The translations under genes were made by a program, and so were the position numbers. The notes under the pieces are model-generated. The model had not been told where the DNA came from and did no database searches. It was given only the letters and a program-made list of their open reading frames with translations. A DNA stretch of 17,274 bases from Wenzhouxiangella sp. (GTDB taxonomy: Bacteria; Pseudomonadota; Gammaproteobacteria; Xanthomonadales; Wenzhouxiangellaceae), in assembly GCA_007123575.1 (NCBI GenBank), contig SKKV01000272.1:1-17274 (forward strand), given 5' to 3'. Positions 1 through 7,401 of this stretch are shown in pieces; positions within the stretch are counted from its first letter, which is position 1; every line of letters begins with the position of its first letter.

Positions 1-1718
1 ATCAGCTGGTGTTCTTGATGAAGGAGAACCTGCCCGGTCACTATCCCTACACCGGCGGCGTTTACCCGTATCGGCGGACCAACGAAGACCCGATCCGGAT
101 GTTTGCCGGCGAAGGCACGCCGGAGCGCACCAACCGCCGCTTCCACTACGTCTCCGAAGGCCAGCCGGCCAAGCGCCTGTCGACGGCCTTCGACTCGGTC
201 ACGCTCTACGGCGAAGATCCGCACGAGCGGCCCGACATCTACGGCAAGGTTGGCAACTCCGGCGTCTCCATTGCCACCCTGGATGACATGAAGAAGCTCT
301 ACTCGGGCTTCGATCTGTGCGACCCGACCACCTCGGTGTCGATGACCATCAACGGCCCGGCGCCGATGCTGATGGCGATGTTTATGAACACTGCCGTTGA
401 CCAGCAGGTCGAAAAGCACCTGCGCGAGAGTGGGCGCTGGGATCAGGCGCAGGCCAAGCGCGAGAAGCTGCTCGGCGGCGACCTGCCCGAGTATGGTGGC
501 AGGATGCCTGCGACCAATGACGGGCTCGGGCTGGGCCTTCTGGGTGTCTCCGGCGATCAGTTGATCGACGAAGAAACCTACCGGAAGATCAAGACCGACA
601 CCCTGAAGGTGGTGCGCGGCACGGTGCAGGCCGATATCTTGAAGGAAGACCAGGCCCAGAATACCTGCATCTTCTCCACCGAATTCGCCATGCACATGAT
701 GGGCGACATCCAGCAGTACTTCATCGACCACGGCGTGCGCAACTTCTACTCGGTCTCGATCTCCGGTTATCACATTGCCGAGGCCGGTGCCAATCCGATC
801 AGCCAGCTCGCCTTTACCCTCTCGAACGGCTTTACCATCGTCGAGTACTACCTGGCCCGGGGCATGGACATCGATGACTTCGCCCCCAACCTGTCGTTCT
901 TCTTCTCCAACGGCATGGATCCGGAATACACCGTGATAGGCCGGGTCGCTCGCCGGATCTGGGCGCGGGCGATGCGCGAGCGCTACGGCGCCAACAGGCG
1001 CTCGCAGATGATGAAATACCACATTCAGACCTCGGGTCGTTCCCTGCACGCCCAGGAGATCCAGTTCAACGACATCCGCACCACGCTGCAGGCCCTGTAC
1101 GCCATCTTCGACAACTGCAACAGCCTGCACACCAACGCGTACGACGAGGCCATCACCACGCCGACCGAAGAGTCGGTGCGTCGGGCCGTGGCCATCCAGA
1201 TGATCATCAACAAGGAGCTGGGGCTGAATTTCAACGAAAATCCCTGGCAGGGCAGTTTCATTCTTGATCGCCTGACCGACATGGTTGAAGAAGCCGTCTA
1301 CCAGGAATTCGAGCGCCTGAACGAGCGTGGCGGCGTGCTCGGTGCCATGGACACCATGTACCAGCGCGGCAAGATCCAGGAAGAGTCGCTGTACTACGAG
1401 CACAAGAAACACGATGGCTCACTGCCGCTGATTGGCGTCAACACCTTCCTTCCACCCAATGGCGCGGCTCAGGAAGGCGGCGAAATCGAGCTGGCCCGCT
1501 CGACCGAAGAGGAAAAGCAGCAGCAGGTGAAAAACGTGCGCGCTTTCAAGGCCCGCAATGATCAGCAGGCCGCGGCCGTGCTCGGCAATCTACAAGAGGT
1601 GGCCAGAAGGCGCGGCAACACCTTCGAGGCGCTAATGGAAGCGGTCAAACGCTGCTCGCTGGGGCAAATCAGTCACTCGCTGTATGAAGTAGGTGGGGAG
1701 TATCGGCGGAATATGTAG
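1..1718 (+). CDS. icmF: Fused isobutyryl-CoA mutase IcmF, C-terminal (mutase) half, 5'-truncated by window edge
   Basis: Adenosylcobalamin-dependent cytoplasmic mutase that interconverts isobutyryl-CoA and n-butyryl-CoA. The frame is open to the left edge (codons from base 3), and about 571 residues remain of a family that usually has about 1,090, so the B12-binding and MeaI-like GTPase parts lie outside the window. Seen, numbering from the GTG at base 9: the RMFAGEGTPERTNRRF segment near residues 30-45, IYGKVGNSGVSIATLDDM near 77-94, and SISGYHIAEAGA near 249-260 with the conserved active-site His. At AQNTCIF (residues 216-222) a Gln stands where methylmalonyl-CoA mutase has the carboxylate-binding Arg of RNTYIF, which argues for an isobutyryl-type rather than methylmalonyl-type substrate. 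The DGLGLGLLG stretch is an insertion I associate with IcmF. The end is TAG at 1716-1718. Close relatives can also act on other acyl-CoAs such as isovaleryl/pivalyl-CoA, so the exact substrate is inferred. Confidence 0.93.
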   Translation, partial: QLVFLMKENLPGHYPYTGGVYPYRRTNEDPIRMFAGEGTPERTNRRFHYVSEGQPAKRLSTAFDSVTLYGEDPHERPDIYGKVGNSGVSIATLDDMKKLYSGFDLCDPTTSVSMTINGPAPMLMAMFMNTAVDQQVEKHLRESGRWDQAQAKREKLLGGDLPEYGGRMPATNDGLGLGLLGVSGDQLIDEETYRKIKTDTLKVVRGTVQADILKEDQAQNTCIFSTEFAMHMMGDIQQYFIDHGVRNFYSVSISGYHIAEAGANPISQLAFTLSNGFTIVEYYLARGMDIDDFAPNLSFFFSNGMDPEYTVIGRVARRIWARAMRERYGANRRSQMMKYHIQTSGRSLHAQEIQFNDIRTTLQALYAIFDNCNSLHTNAYDEAITTPTEESVRRAVAIQMIINKELGLNFNENPWQGSFILDRLTDMVEEAVYQEFERLNERGGVLGAMDTMYQRGKIQEESLYYEHKKHDGSLPLIGVNTFLPPNGAAQEGGEIELARSTEEEKQQQVKNVRAFKARNDQQAAAVLGNLQEVARRRGNTFEALMEAVKRCSLGQISHSLYEVGGEYRRNM

Positions 1719-1750
1719 GGAAAAGCGACGCCTGATTAGCGTCACGGCTC

Positions 1751-1774
1751 ATCGAACGGGCTTCGATCGTTTTT
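1751..1774 (+). terminator. Possible Rho-independent terminator after icmF
   Basis: A perfect 6-bp stem ATCGAA/TTCGAT (1751-1756 with 1762-1767) closes a 5-nt loop CGGGC and is followed two bases later by five Ts (1770-1774). It begins 32 nt after the icmF stop. The stem is short and only moderately GC-rich, so strength is uncertain. Confidence 0.4.
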
Positions 1775-1941
1775 GGGCGCCGTCCTCGGGCGGTGAATTC
1801 CCCTTCAGTTCGACGCAGTGGCGAGGCCTTCAGCGAAATCCCCCACCCGAGGACGGCTTGCAGGTTCGACTTTGCTTGATATTGCCAGCGCTGGCTGGAC
1901 GCGAAATCGACCGGGCCGACATTGAGCGGCTGAAACAGATC

Positions 1942-1948
1942 AAGGAAG
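1942..1948 (+). promoter_or_regulatory. Ribosome binding site for the 1955 small gene
   Basis: AAGGAAG lies 6 nt before the GTG at 1955-1957. This is one of the better Shine-Dalgarno matches in the window and is the main reason to accept the GTG start. Confidence 0.5.
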
Positions 1949-1954
1949 TCAGCG

Positions 1955-2164
1955 GTGAATACAGGGTCTGACGACAAGCACAATCCCTGGACCTTTGAAG
2001 GCGCAGCGTACGCCCAGCTGGTGCATGCGGTGAGAAACACAACGGCCACCGATCGGATCAGGGCGCTTGAAGAAATGCTGGCCCTGGCGGAGGCTTCCGG
2101 GGCGCTGGCGCGGACCAGGGCGCGAGAGGCGGCCTATTGGCAGCGACTGTGGTTCGACGAGTAG
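1955..2164 (+). CDS. Small hypothetical protein (69 aa)
   Basis: A small soluble, probably all-helical protein of unknown function. The GTG start is chosen because a good purine-rich ribosome site precedes it. The sequence opens with a short polar stretch, then NPWTFEGAAYAQLVHAVR (about residues 10-27), an amphipathic helix RIRALEEMLALAEASGAL (about 34-51), and an Arg/Ala-rich end finishing WQRLWFDE. There are no membrane segments, cysteines or signal peptide. Composition (Ala, Arg, Glu, Leu rich) looks like a real protein of a high-GC genome rather than a shadow frame. It ends 15 nt before the convergent cytochrome c gene. Its placement overlapping an upstream frame resembles small two-gene modules such as antitoxin or nucleotidyltransferase-partner pairs, but nothing in the residues proves that. 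Confidence 0.55.
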   Translation: MNTGSDDKHNPWTFEGAAYAQLVHAVRNTTATDRIRALEEMLALAEASGALARTRAREAAYWQRLWFDE

Positions 2165-2179
2165 AATTTATTCTCCGAT

Positions 2180-4108
2180 CTATTCTCCAATAGAGATTTG
2201 CTTGTCCTGGCGCCGGCCCAGTTCGATCAGTTCCTCTCTGAGCGCTGCGGGCAGCAGGAAATCCTCATTGACGCCGCTTTGCGCGGGCGGCGCGGGCCAG
2301 GGTGACTTGTCCAGTTCGGCCCAGACCGCCTGCAGCCGTTGAAGCTGTGCGCTGCGTTCATTTGCTGAGCCCATGAAATCGAAATCGGCAAGGGCAACTT
2401 GCATCGATTCAACCTCGTTGGCGTTGGGCCAGTCGGAAAGGATCGAATCGAGGCTTTGTGATGAAAAGCGGCGCGTGGACGGGTATACATCCTCCATGGC
2501 GGCCAACAGGTAGGCCACCATCCAGGCCCGCTCCCGGCCGCGTTGGGCAAGGTCTGGCTGCCCGGCCCGCCACGCCACCACCGCCTTCTGGGCGGGGTCG
2601 CCGACCAAGACCGTGGACAGATCGCTGAGCGTCAGCGGGCCGCCGTCCAGGCGTTCGAAGGTTCGAGCGTGGCTGTCTTCGCTATCGACCCACTGGTGGA
2701 GTTCGCCGGCTGCCCACAGCGGCGTTTCCTCGACATGGCAGTTCAGGCAGGCATTGGGACGGCCGCTGGCGGCATCCCGTTCGGCGTCGGGTACCTCGAT
2801 GCGGTGGCTGCGGTGGATATCCATGACGCCGTAGTTCAGGTGCGGCATGTGGCAGCTGTAACACAATGAGCCGGCGCTGTCGGCCGCGTGCTTGCTGTGG
2901 GCGACCAGCTGTGACTCGCGGCGAAAATCCTGGTGGCAGCGCAGGCAAGGTGCGTTGCCGCGGTTTCGATCGGTAATCTGGCCGGCTGGATCACCGGCGT
3001 GCATGCTATGGCAATCCATGCAGGACAGCTCGGCTTCCTGGAAGCAGGCCGACTGGGTCAAGCCCTGGTATTCGTAAGCGGTCAGGCGCGGCGTGCCGTC
3101 GGCCCAGAACCGCAGCTTGAACAGATCTTCGTGGCCGAGCACCGGGACCCGGGTGTCCCGGGAGACGGGGATTACGTGATCGTGCAAGTCCAGGCCGGGG
3201 CGATAACTTGGCCCTGAGTCCATCATCCGGCGCAGTTGATCGGAATCGGGAATCATGCGCTGGGCGTGGCACTGCGCGCAGACGTGGGAGCCCAGGCGGG
3301 CATCCAGGCGCACCGGGTTGACGATGGAGGCGTCGCGGCCCGGTGCCAGGCGCATCGCCATCCTCCCGTGGAAACTGTCAGCCAGGGCCGCGTGGCGCTC
3401 GCCCGGGCCGTGGCAGGTTTCGCACGAAATGCCCAGCTCGGCCACCTCGGACTCGAATCGAGAATCGCGGCTGACATCAACCGCTTCACCCAGCCGGGCG
3501 CGAGCCTGGAGGTCCTCGTAATTGGTCATCCGGGGCTGCGGCCCGGTGTTGTGGCAGAAAATGCAGTTCTGGTTCCAGATGGCGACGTGCTCGTCGAAGT
3601 CGCGGCCGTCGGGACCGAGGAAAACGCCGTTCATGTGCACCCAGCGCTCGTCCCGGTTGTGCCAGAGATAGTGCAGCCGCACGTGCGTTCCGTCCTCGGG
3701 CAAGCGGGTCAGGTATTGCTGGTAGCGATGCGATCCGACGGTTTTATCGATCGTTATCCGGTTGAGCTTGCTTCCTGATTCCAGATCGTAGTAGTCAAAG
3801 TAGAAGCGGCCGTTGTCGCGCACCGGCCTGACCCGGATCCCGGCATAATCCAGGGCCTGCCCATCAAACTGCCCCTGGACCGAGTCGGCCGTGGCAAGCT
3901 GGGTCATGGTTCTGTGGTAGGTGACATGCCAGCTCGAGTGACGATCCTGGTGGCAGTCGGCGCAGGCCGCCGAGCCAATATAGGCCAGGGTGCCGGGGTC
4001 GGCAGATTGGCCAATGTCCGTCCAGGCGCGCCACAGCAGCCAGCCCGATGGTATGCACAGGCCCAGCGCCAGCAGCGCCATCAACAGCAGGTTGATCTTT
4101 TTGATCAT
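2180..4108 (-). CDS. Octaheme cytochrome c, cytochrome c554-like, membrane-anchored or exported
   Basis: Periplasmic electron-transfer protein of 642 residues. An N-terminal hydrophobic segment (about residues 6-27, after MIKKIN) acts as signal or anchor. Eight CxxCH haem-binding motifs are visible: CADCH 49-53, CIFCH 182-186, CETCH 229-233, CAQCH 277-281, CMDCH 363-367, CLRCH 388-392, CYSCH 416-420 and CLNCH 454-458. The CYSCHMPH...SHR...PNACLNCH arrangement in the last pair is typical of cytochrome c554/doubled-CXXCH proteins that often carry helical repeats behind the haem domain. Here roughly 185 haem-free, helix-rich residues follow (about 459-642). No substrate-specific catalytic site is recognisable, so an enzyme role (nitrite, hydroxylamine or similar) is not claimed. 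The gene is divergent from the cytochrome b561 gene, 70 bp away, which suggests a shared redox role. The start is the ATG at 4106-4108; no clear ribosome site precedes it. Confidence 0.85.
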   Translation of the reverse strand: MIKKINLLLMALLALGLCIPSGWLLWRAWTDIGQSADPGTLAYIGSAACADCHQDRHSSWHVTYHRTMTQLATADSVQGQFDGQALDYAGIRVRPVRDNGRFYFDYYDLESGSKLNRITIDKTVGSHRYQQYLTRLPEDGTHVRLHYLWHNRDERWVHMNGVFLGPDGRDFDEHVAIWNQNCIFCHNTGPQPRMTNYEDLQARARLGEAVDVSRDSRFESEVAELGISCETCHGPGERHAALADSFHGRMAMRLAPGRDASIVNPVRLDARLGSHVCAQCHAQRMIPDSDQLRRMMDSGPSYRPGLDLHDHVIPVSRDTRVPVLGHEDLFKLRFWADGTPRLTAYEYQGLTQSACFQEAELSCMDCHSMHAGDPAGQITDRNRGNAPCLRCHQDFRRESQLVAHSKHAADSAGSLCYSCHMPHLNYGVMDIHRSHRIEVPDAERDAASGRPNACLNCHVEETPLWAAGELHQWVDSEDSHARTFERLDGGPLTLSDLSTVLVGDPAQKAVVAWRAGQPDLAQRGRERAWMVAYLLAAMEDVYPSTRRFSSQSLDSILSDWPNANEVESMQVALADFDFMGSANERSAQLQRLQAVWAELDKSPWPAPPAQSGVNEDFLLPAALREELIELGRRQDKQISIGE

Positions 4109-4152
4109 CTAAGGACTTGAATCGACCGGGGCGCATGCAGAATACGAAGTTG

Positions 4153-4158
4153 ATTATA
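4153..4158 (-). promoter_or_regulatory. Possible -10 element for the octaheme cytochrome c gene
   Basis: On the minus strand the divergent intergenic region contains a perfect TATAAT, 44 nt before the cytochrome c start codon. The -35 region at normal spacing is poor (CATGTT), so this is either a weak or activator-dependent promoter or chance. Confidence 0.3.
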
Positions 4159-4178
4159 CCCGTGCCCTTTCCCCCAAC

Positions 4179-4931
4179 ATGAAGACAAACCGTCGCAGAA
4201 AACAGAGCCGCTCAGGCAAGCAAGGCTCGAACCCGGCAATGAAACAGGCAGCAGGGCAGCCCGCGCCGCGCAGCCTGCCGGTCTGGGATCTGCCAACCCG
4301 ACTCAGCCACTGGGGCATCGTTGTGCTGCTGCTGGTCCAGGTGATGAGCTCCCAGTTTTCCTTGCTGCCCGTGGCCTGGCATCTCTGGGGCGGCTACCTG
4401 CTGTTGTTGGTGGTGCTGTTTCGAATCGTTTGGGGATTGGTTGGCTCGGACAGTGCCCGCTTTTCACCGATGATTGCCAGTCTGCGCGGACTGCCCGATT
4501 ACCTGCCCCTGCTGTTTTCCCGCCGGCCCACCCTTTGGGCTGGGCACAACCCGGTCGGCAGTCTGTCCAGCCTGCTGCTGTTGCTTTTGCTGCTGGTCAG
4601 CTGCATCAGCGGTCTGTTCATCGAAACCTGGGCTGACGACCGCGGCCCGCTGGCCGAACGCGTTAGCCGCGACACCGGTCTGCTGATGGCTGATATGCAT
4701 AGCCTCGTGCGTTGGCCTCTCTACCTGCTGGTTGTCATTCATGTTGCCGCAGTGCTTGGCTACCTGCTGTTCAAGCGCGAGGACAGGATCACGCCAATCT
4801 TCGTTCATGGGCGCCTTCAGGTGATCGAGGGCCGCGAGCTCAAGGTGGAGTCAGCGCGGCGCGCCTTCCTGGTGCTGGTGATTTGCCTGGCGGTGGTGGT
4901 GAGCGTGGTGGTGCTGGGGCCTGTCTACTGA
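4179..4931 (+). CDS. Cytochrome b561-family membrane protein (di-haem b electron carrier)
   Basis: Integral inner-membrane b-type cytochrome of 250 residues, of the kind found with hydrogenases or as the quinone-facing partner of periplasmic cytochromes c. Diagnostic pattern: VWDLPTRLSHW (35-45), FRIVWGLVGSDSARF (81-95) and GHNPVGSLSS (122-131). Hydrophobic spans lie at about 46-62, 68-90, 128-148 and 178-197, plus a terminal helix at about 229-247. Candidate haem-ligand histidines are H44, H68, H174 and H188. The first 30 residues are basic and polar (RRRK...), consistent with a cytoplasmic N terminus. An alternative start at ATG 4239 (residue 21) would remove much of this; neither start has a convincing ribosome site. 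It is divergent from the octaheme cytochrome c, which makes that protein the most likely partner. It ends 11 nt before the end of the convergent histidine kinase. Confidence 0.85.
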   Translation: MKTNRRRKQSRSGKQGSNPAMKQAAGQPAPRSLPVWDLPTRLSHWGIVVLLLVQVMSSQFSLLPVAWHLWGGYLLLLVVLFRIVWGLVGSDSARFSPMIASLRGLPDYLPLLFSRRPTLWAGHNPVGSLSSLLLLLLLLVSCISGLFIETWADDRGPLAERVSRDTGLLMADMHSLVRWPLYLLVVIHVAAVLGYLLFKREDRITPIFVHGRLQVIEGRELKVESARRAFLVLVICLAVVVSVVVLGPVY

Positions 4932-4942
4932 GCCCGCCTGAG

Positions 4943-5548
4943 TCATTGGCTATCAAGGACTTCGCGCAGTTTTGCTGCCAGCTTCTCGCGACGATAGGGC
5001 TTGGCCAGCAGCTGCGCGCCGGGGTCCAGGCGGCCCTGGTGAACGATGGCATTTTCCGTGTAGCCGGAGGTGTAGAGCACTTTCAGGTTCGGATAGCGCT
5101 GCAAGGCGCGTGAAGCCAGCTCGCGGCCGTTCATGCCGCCAGGCATGATGATGTCGGTAAACAACAGGTCAAAGGCATCGTCGCCGGCCAGAATGTCCAG
5201 CGCCTCGGCAGCGTTCGAAGCGGCGGTGACCCGGTAGCCGAGGATTTCAAGCTGGTTGCTGACATGAGAACGGACCAGCTCGTCGTCCTCGACAACCAGC
5301 ACTTTCTCATGTCCTCCGCGCGCCATTTCCGGCACAGCCGGGGCAAACGCTTCGGTCTCCTCGGCCTGGCTGGGCGGGAAATACAGTTTGACCGTGGTGC
5401 CTTCGCCAAGCTCGGAATACAGCTTGATGTGCCCCAGGGACTGTTTGACAAAGCCGTAGACCATGCTTAGCCCCAGGCCTGTCCCGCGTCCGGTTGGCTT
5501 GGTGGTAAAGAATGGATCGAAGGCCCGCCTGATAACGTCTGCTGTCAT
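4943..5548 (-). CDS. Histidine kinase fragment 3: ATPase G-box end plus receiver domain
   Basis: A 201-residue frame that begins at an ATG directly after the TGA interrupting the kinase. Residues 1-60 are the end of the HATPase domain (DPFFTTKPTGRGTGLGLSMVYG, ending KLYFPP). Residues about 80-200 are a complete receiver: acidic pair in VLVVEDDELVR, phosphorylation Asp in LLFTDIIMPG, the TSGYTE switch region and the Lys in LAKPYRREKL. The stop-then-ATG arrangement would allow translational restart, which could yield a free receiver domain with a useless ATPase stub. Most likely this is simply the tail of the broken kinase. Confidence 0.55.
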   Translation of the reverse strand: MTADVIRRAFDPFFTTKPTGRGTGLGLSMVYGFVKQSLGHIKLYSELGEGTTVKLYFPPSQAEETEAFAPAVPEMARGGHEKVLVVEDDELVRSHVSNQLEILGYRVTAASNAAEALDILAGDDAFDLLFTDIIMPGGMNGRELASRALQRYPNLKVLYTSGYTENAIVHQGRLDPGAQLLAKPYRREKLAAKLREVLDSQ

Positions 5549-6535
5549 TCACGACCCGGTGTCCGAGACGGCGACACAGACATATTTTCCGGGCTCGATT
5601 TTTGCCTCATCGGCGTAATCTTCGTCCAGTTCGCGATTGTCTGCCTCGATGGTCAGGCAGCCGCCATCGGGCATGGCATCGCGGGCGTTGATCGCCAGGT
5701 TGAGCACTGAAACCTCGAACTGGACCGGATCGATCTCGACTGGCCACAAGTCGTCGCCGACATCGATCCGAATATCGATATTCTCGGTCAATGTCCTGCG
5801 CAGCAGGCCCTTCATGTCGCGCAGCACCTGGCCCAGGGCCATGACGCTGGGCTCCAGGGTCTGGCGGCGGGCGAATGCCAGCAGCCGGTTGGTCAGCTCC
5901 GCACCCCGGGTGGCGGCCAAGCTGATGGTCTGCGCCAGTTCGGCGGTGTCGGTATTTTCGAGCTGCTCATTGAGCAGTTCGGCGTTGCCAAGGATGACGG
6001 TCAGCAGGTTGTTGAAATAATGCGCAACCCCGCCGGTCAATTGGCCAACAGCCTCCATTTTCTGCGCCTGGTGAAGATTGGCCTGGGTCTCGCGGATGGC
6101 GGTCACGTCGCTGATGCTGCCGATCACTCGCTGTGGCTTGCCCGTGTCAGCGCGCAGAATGGAGAAGCGGTCAATCACCGACGCGTAGCCGCCGCCGGCA
6201 CGCTTGAGGCGATATTCACCCTGCCAGATCTGCTCAGGCTGCGCCAGCGCGGCACTGATCTGGGTATCGATTCGATCGGCATCATCGGGATGGATCAGCG
6301 ATTTCAACCCGCGTTTGCCACCGGACAGGGCCTGCGCATCGTGGCCGAACTGCTCGGCCATGGACTCGCTCCACCAGACCGAATCGGTATCAAGGTCCCA
6401 GTCGTAGATCACGTCCCGGGTCGCCTGGCTGACCAGGCGGAAGCGTTCTTCCTGGAGCTCGAGTTCGGCGGCGGCCTGCTCGCGTCGGGCGATTACCTCG
6501 GACAGATCCTGGAAGGCCCCGTGCACGCCCACCAC
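5549..6535 (-). CDS. Histidine kinase fragment 2: PAS, HisKA and most of the ATPase domain
   Basis: A 328-residue frame whose GTG at 6535 is only the first start-like codon after the frameshift. The kinase-like reading continues upstream to about 6700 as IDYYAPEFRDRIREVFG and so on. It contains the end of PAS 2 (VVGVHGAFQDLSEV), PAS 3 with DVIYDWDLDTDSVWWSE and its PAC segment, then QKMEAVGQLTGGVAHYFNNLL with the phospho-His, a dimerisation helix, and the N box LNLAINARDAMPDGG. It stops at TGA 5549-5551 right after AVSDTGS, where intact kinases continue with GM. Without the G boxes it cannot be a working kinase. The Tyr after the phospho-His is unusual. Confidence 0.5.
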   Translation of the reverse strand: MVGVHGAFQDLSEVIARREQAAAELELQEERFRLVSQATRDVIYDWDLDTDSVWWSESMAEQFGHDAQALSGGKRGLKSLIHPDDADRIDTQISAALAQPEQIWQGEYRLKRAGGGYASVIDRFSILRADTGKPQRVIGSISDVTAIRETQANLHQAQKMEAVGQLTGGVAHYFNNLLTVILGNAELLNEQLENTDTAELAQTISLAATRGAELTNRLLAFARRQTLEPSVMALGQVLRDMKGLLRRTLTENIDIRIDVGDDLWPVEIDPVQFEVSVLNLAINARDAMPDGGCLTIEADNRELDEDYADEAKIEPGKYVCVAVSDTGS

Positions 6536-6600
6536 TTGTCGCTTGTCGTCGAATTCCGGCTCGCCGATGGTACGTACCCAGACCCGGCGCCCCCTGGCGC

Positions 6601-7263
6601 TCAGGAGCTGCAGAACTTCATCGTAGGGCTTGCCCTCGTTGACACAGGCGCCAAAGACTTCGCGAATGCGATCCCGAAACTCCGGTGCATAGTAGTCGAT
6701 GCTTTTTCTACCGGCACCTCGCTCAGATCAGGCTCGTCGTGGATCGTCGCGACCACGTCTGACCAGTAGACGATGCCTTGTTCCAGGTCGACTCGCCAGC
6801 CGCCCACCAGCGCCATTTCCCCGGCGATCCGGACCAGGTTGATGGCCTCGTCCATGGTCTTCTGGTTTCTGACCTGGCTGCTGATGTCTTGCACGACACC
6901 GGTCAGGACATTGCCCGTGCGTCCTTCGGTGATTTCACCGACGCCGCGCACGTGTACAACCGAACCATCCGGCCGCAGAATCCGGTGTTCGAAATTGAAA
7001 TGCTTGCTGTCGGAGTCGGCAAAGGCGGCATAGTGCAACTGCATCTGCTCGCGATCATCCGGATGGACCAGGGCGACGTAGCTGTTGAAGTCGTGGCCGA
7101 ATTCGTCGCGGCCGACACCGTACATGTCGTAGAGATTGTCCGACCAGGTCAGGCGCATGCTGTCCAGGTCAAGCTTCCAGATGCCGATCCCAAGCAAGCG
7201 CTGGGCCGGGCGCAGGTTGGCGGCCTGTTCGTGCAGCTCGATCAGCGTCTGTTCCTGGTCCAC
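6601..7263 (-). CDS. Histidine kinase fragment 1: N-terminal PAS domains
   Basis: A 220-residue frame from a GTG at 7261-7263. About 185 residues are kinase sensor sequence: a short coiled start (DQEQTLIELHEQAANLRPAQ), PAS 1 with its PAC motif (FEHRILRPDGSVVHVRGVGEI), and the first half of PAS 2 (GEMALVGGWRVDLEQGIVYWS). After VPVEKA the frame is wrong, and the last 33 residues (beginning STTMHRSFG) are meaningless readthrough to 6601. The frame is open a further 15 codons upstream of the GTG (RYTRENQKADAGRQQ), so the true start may be elsewhere, possibly in another frame at ATG 7411. Confidence 0.5.
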   Translation of the reverse strand: MDQEQTLIELHEQAANLRPAQRLLGIGIWKLDLDSMRLTWSDNLYDMYGVGRDEFGHDFNSYVALVHPDDREQMQLHYAAFADSDSKHFNFEHRILRPDGSVVHVRGVGEITEGRTGNVLTGVVQDISSQVRNQKTMDEAINLVRIAGEMALVGGWRVDLEQGIVYWSDVVATIHDEPDLSEVPVEKASTTMHRSFGIAFAKSLAPVSTRASPTMKFCSS

Positions 7264-7401
7264 TTGTTGGCGGCCTGCATCTGCTTTTTGGTTTTCCCGA
7301 GTATAGCGTCAGCAACACCAGAGCGACCAGAAAGCAAGCCAGAATGCTGTCTTGCGGCCGCGGGGGGAGCAGGTATCCGGCAATCTGCGACCCGGGGTGC
7401 C

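Larger units (their letters stand above)
1693..1971 (+). other. Open frame overlapping the end of icmF, possible gene remnant
   Basis: A 92-codon frame starts inside the last codons of icmF in another frame and stops at 1971. Its first two thirds look non-coding. The last 35 residues contain a helical, charged stretch (AGREIDRADIERLKQIKE) that resembles a real protein C terminus. The small gene at 1955 overlaps its end by 17 nt, as in coupled gene pairs. I read it as the possible tail of a decayed gene, perhaps a former partner of the 1955-2164 gene. I do not recognise the family, and chance is a real alternative. Confidence 0.2.
4943..7263 (-). pseudogene. Hybrid sensor histidine kinase (PAS-PAS-PAS-HisKA-HATPase-REC), disrupted
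   Basis: Three consecutive minus-strand frames together encode one kinase of about 773 residues. Order: PAS 1 (GIGIWKLDLDS...HPDDREQM), PAS 2 (VGGWRVDLEQG...), PAS 3 (VIYDWDLDTDS...HPDDADRI), a HisKA box (MEAVGQLTGGVAHYFNNLL), the N box (LNLAINARDAMPDGG), the G box and a C-terminal receiver with the phospho-acceptor Asp in FTDIIMPGG and Lys in LAKPY. Lesions: a 1-nt loss near 6701-6708, at a run of five Ts, shifts the frame inside PAS 2; a TGA at 5549-5551 replaces the Gly codon of DTGSGM in the ATP-binding G box. The residue after the phospho-His is Tyr (codon 6017-6019) where the family has Asp. A hydrophobic segment in another frame upstream (down from ATG 7411) may be the original membrane anchor. 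It was probably a transmembrane or soluble sensor kinase of unknown signal. Sequencing or assembly error is the main alternative to true decay. Confidence 0.75.

Noticed and set aside
3236..3778. 180-codon plus-strand frame within the octaheme cytochrome gene
   Set aside because: It is antisense to a gene with eight CxxCH motifs and has no recognisable features of its own.
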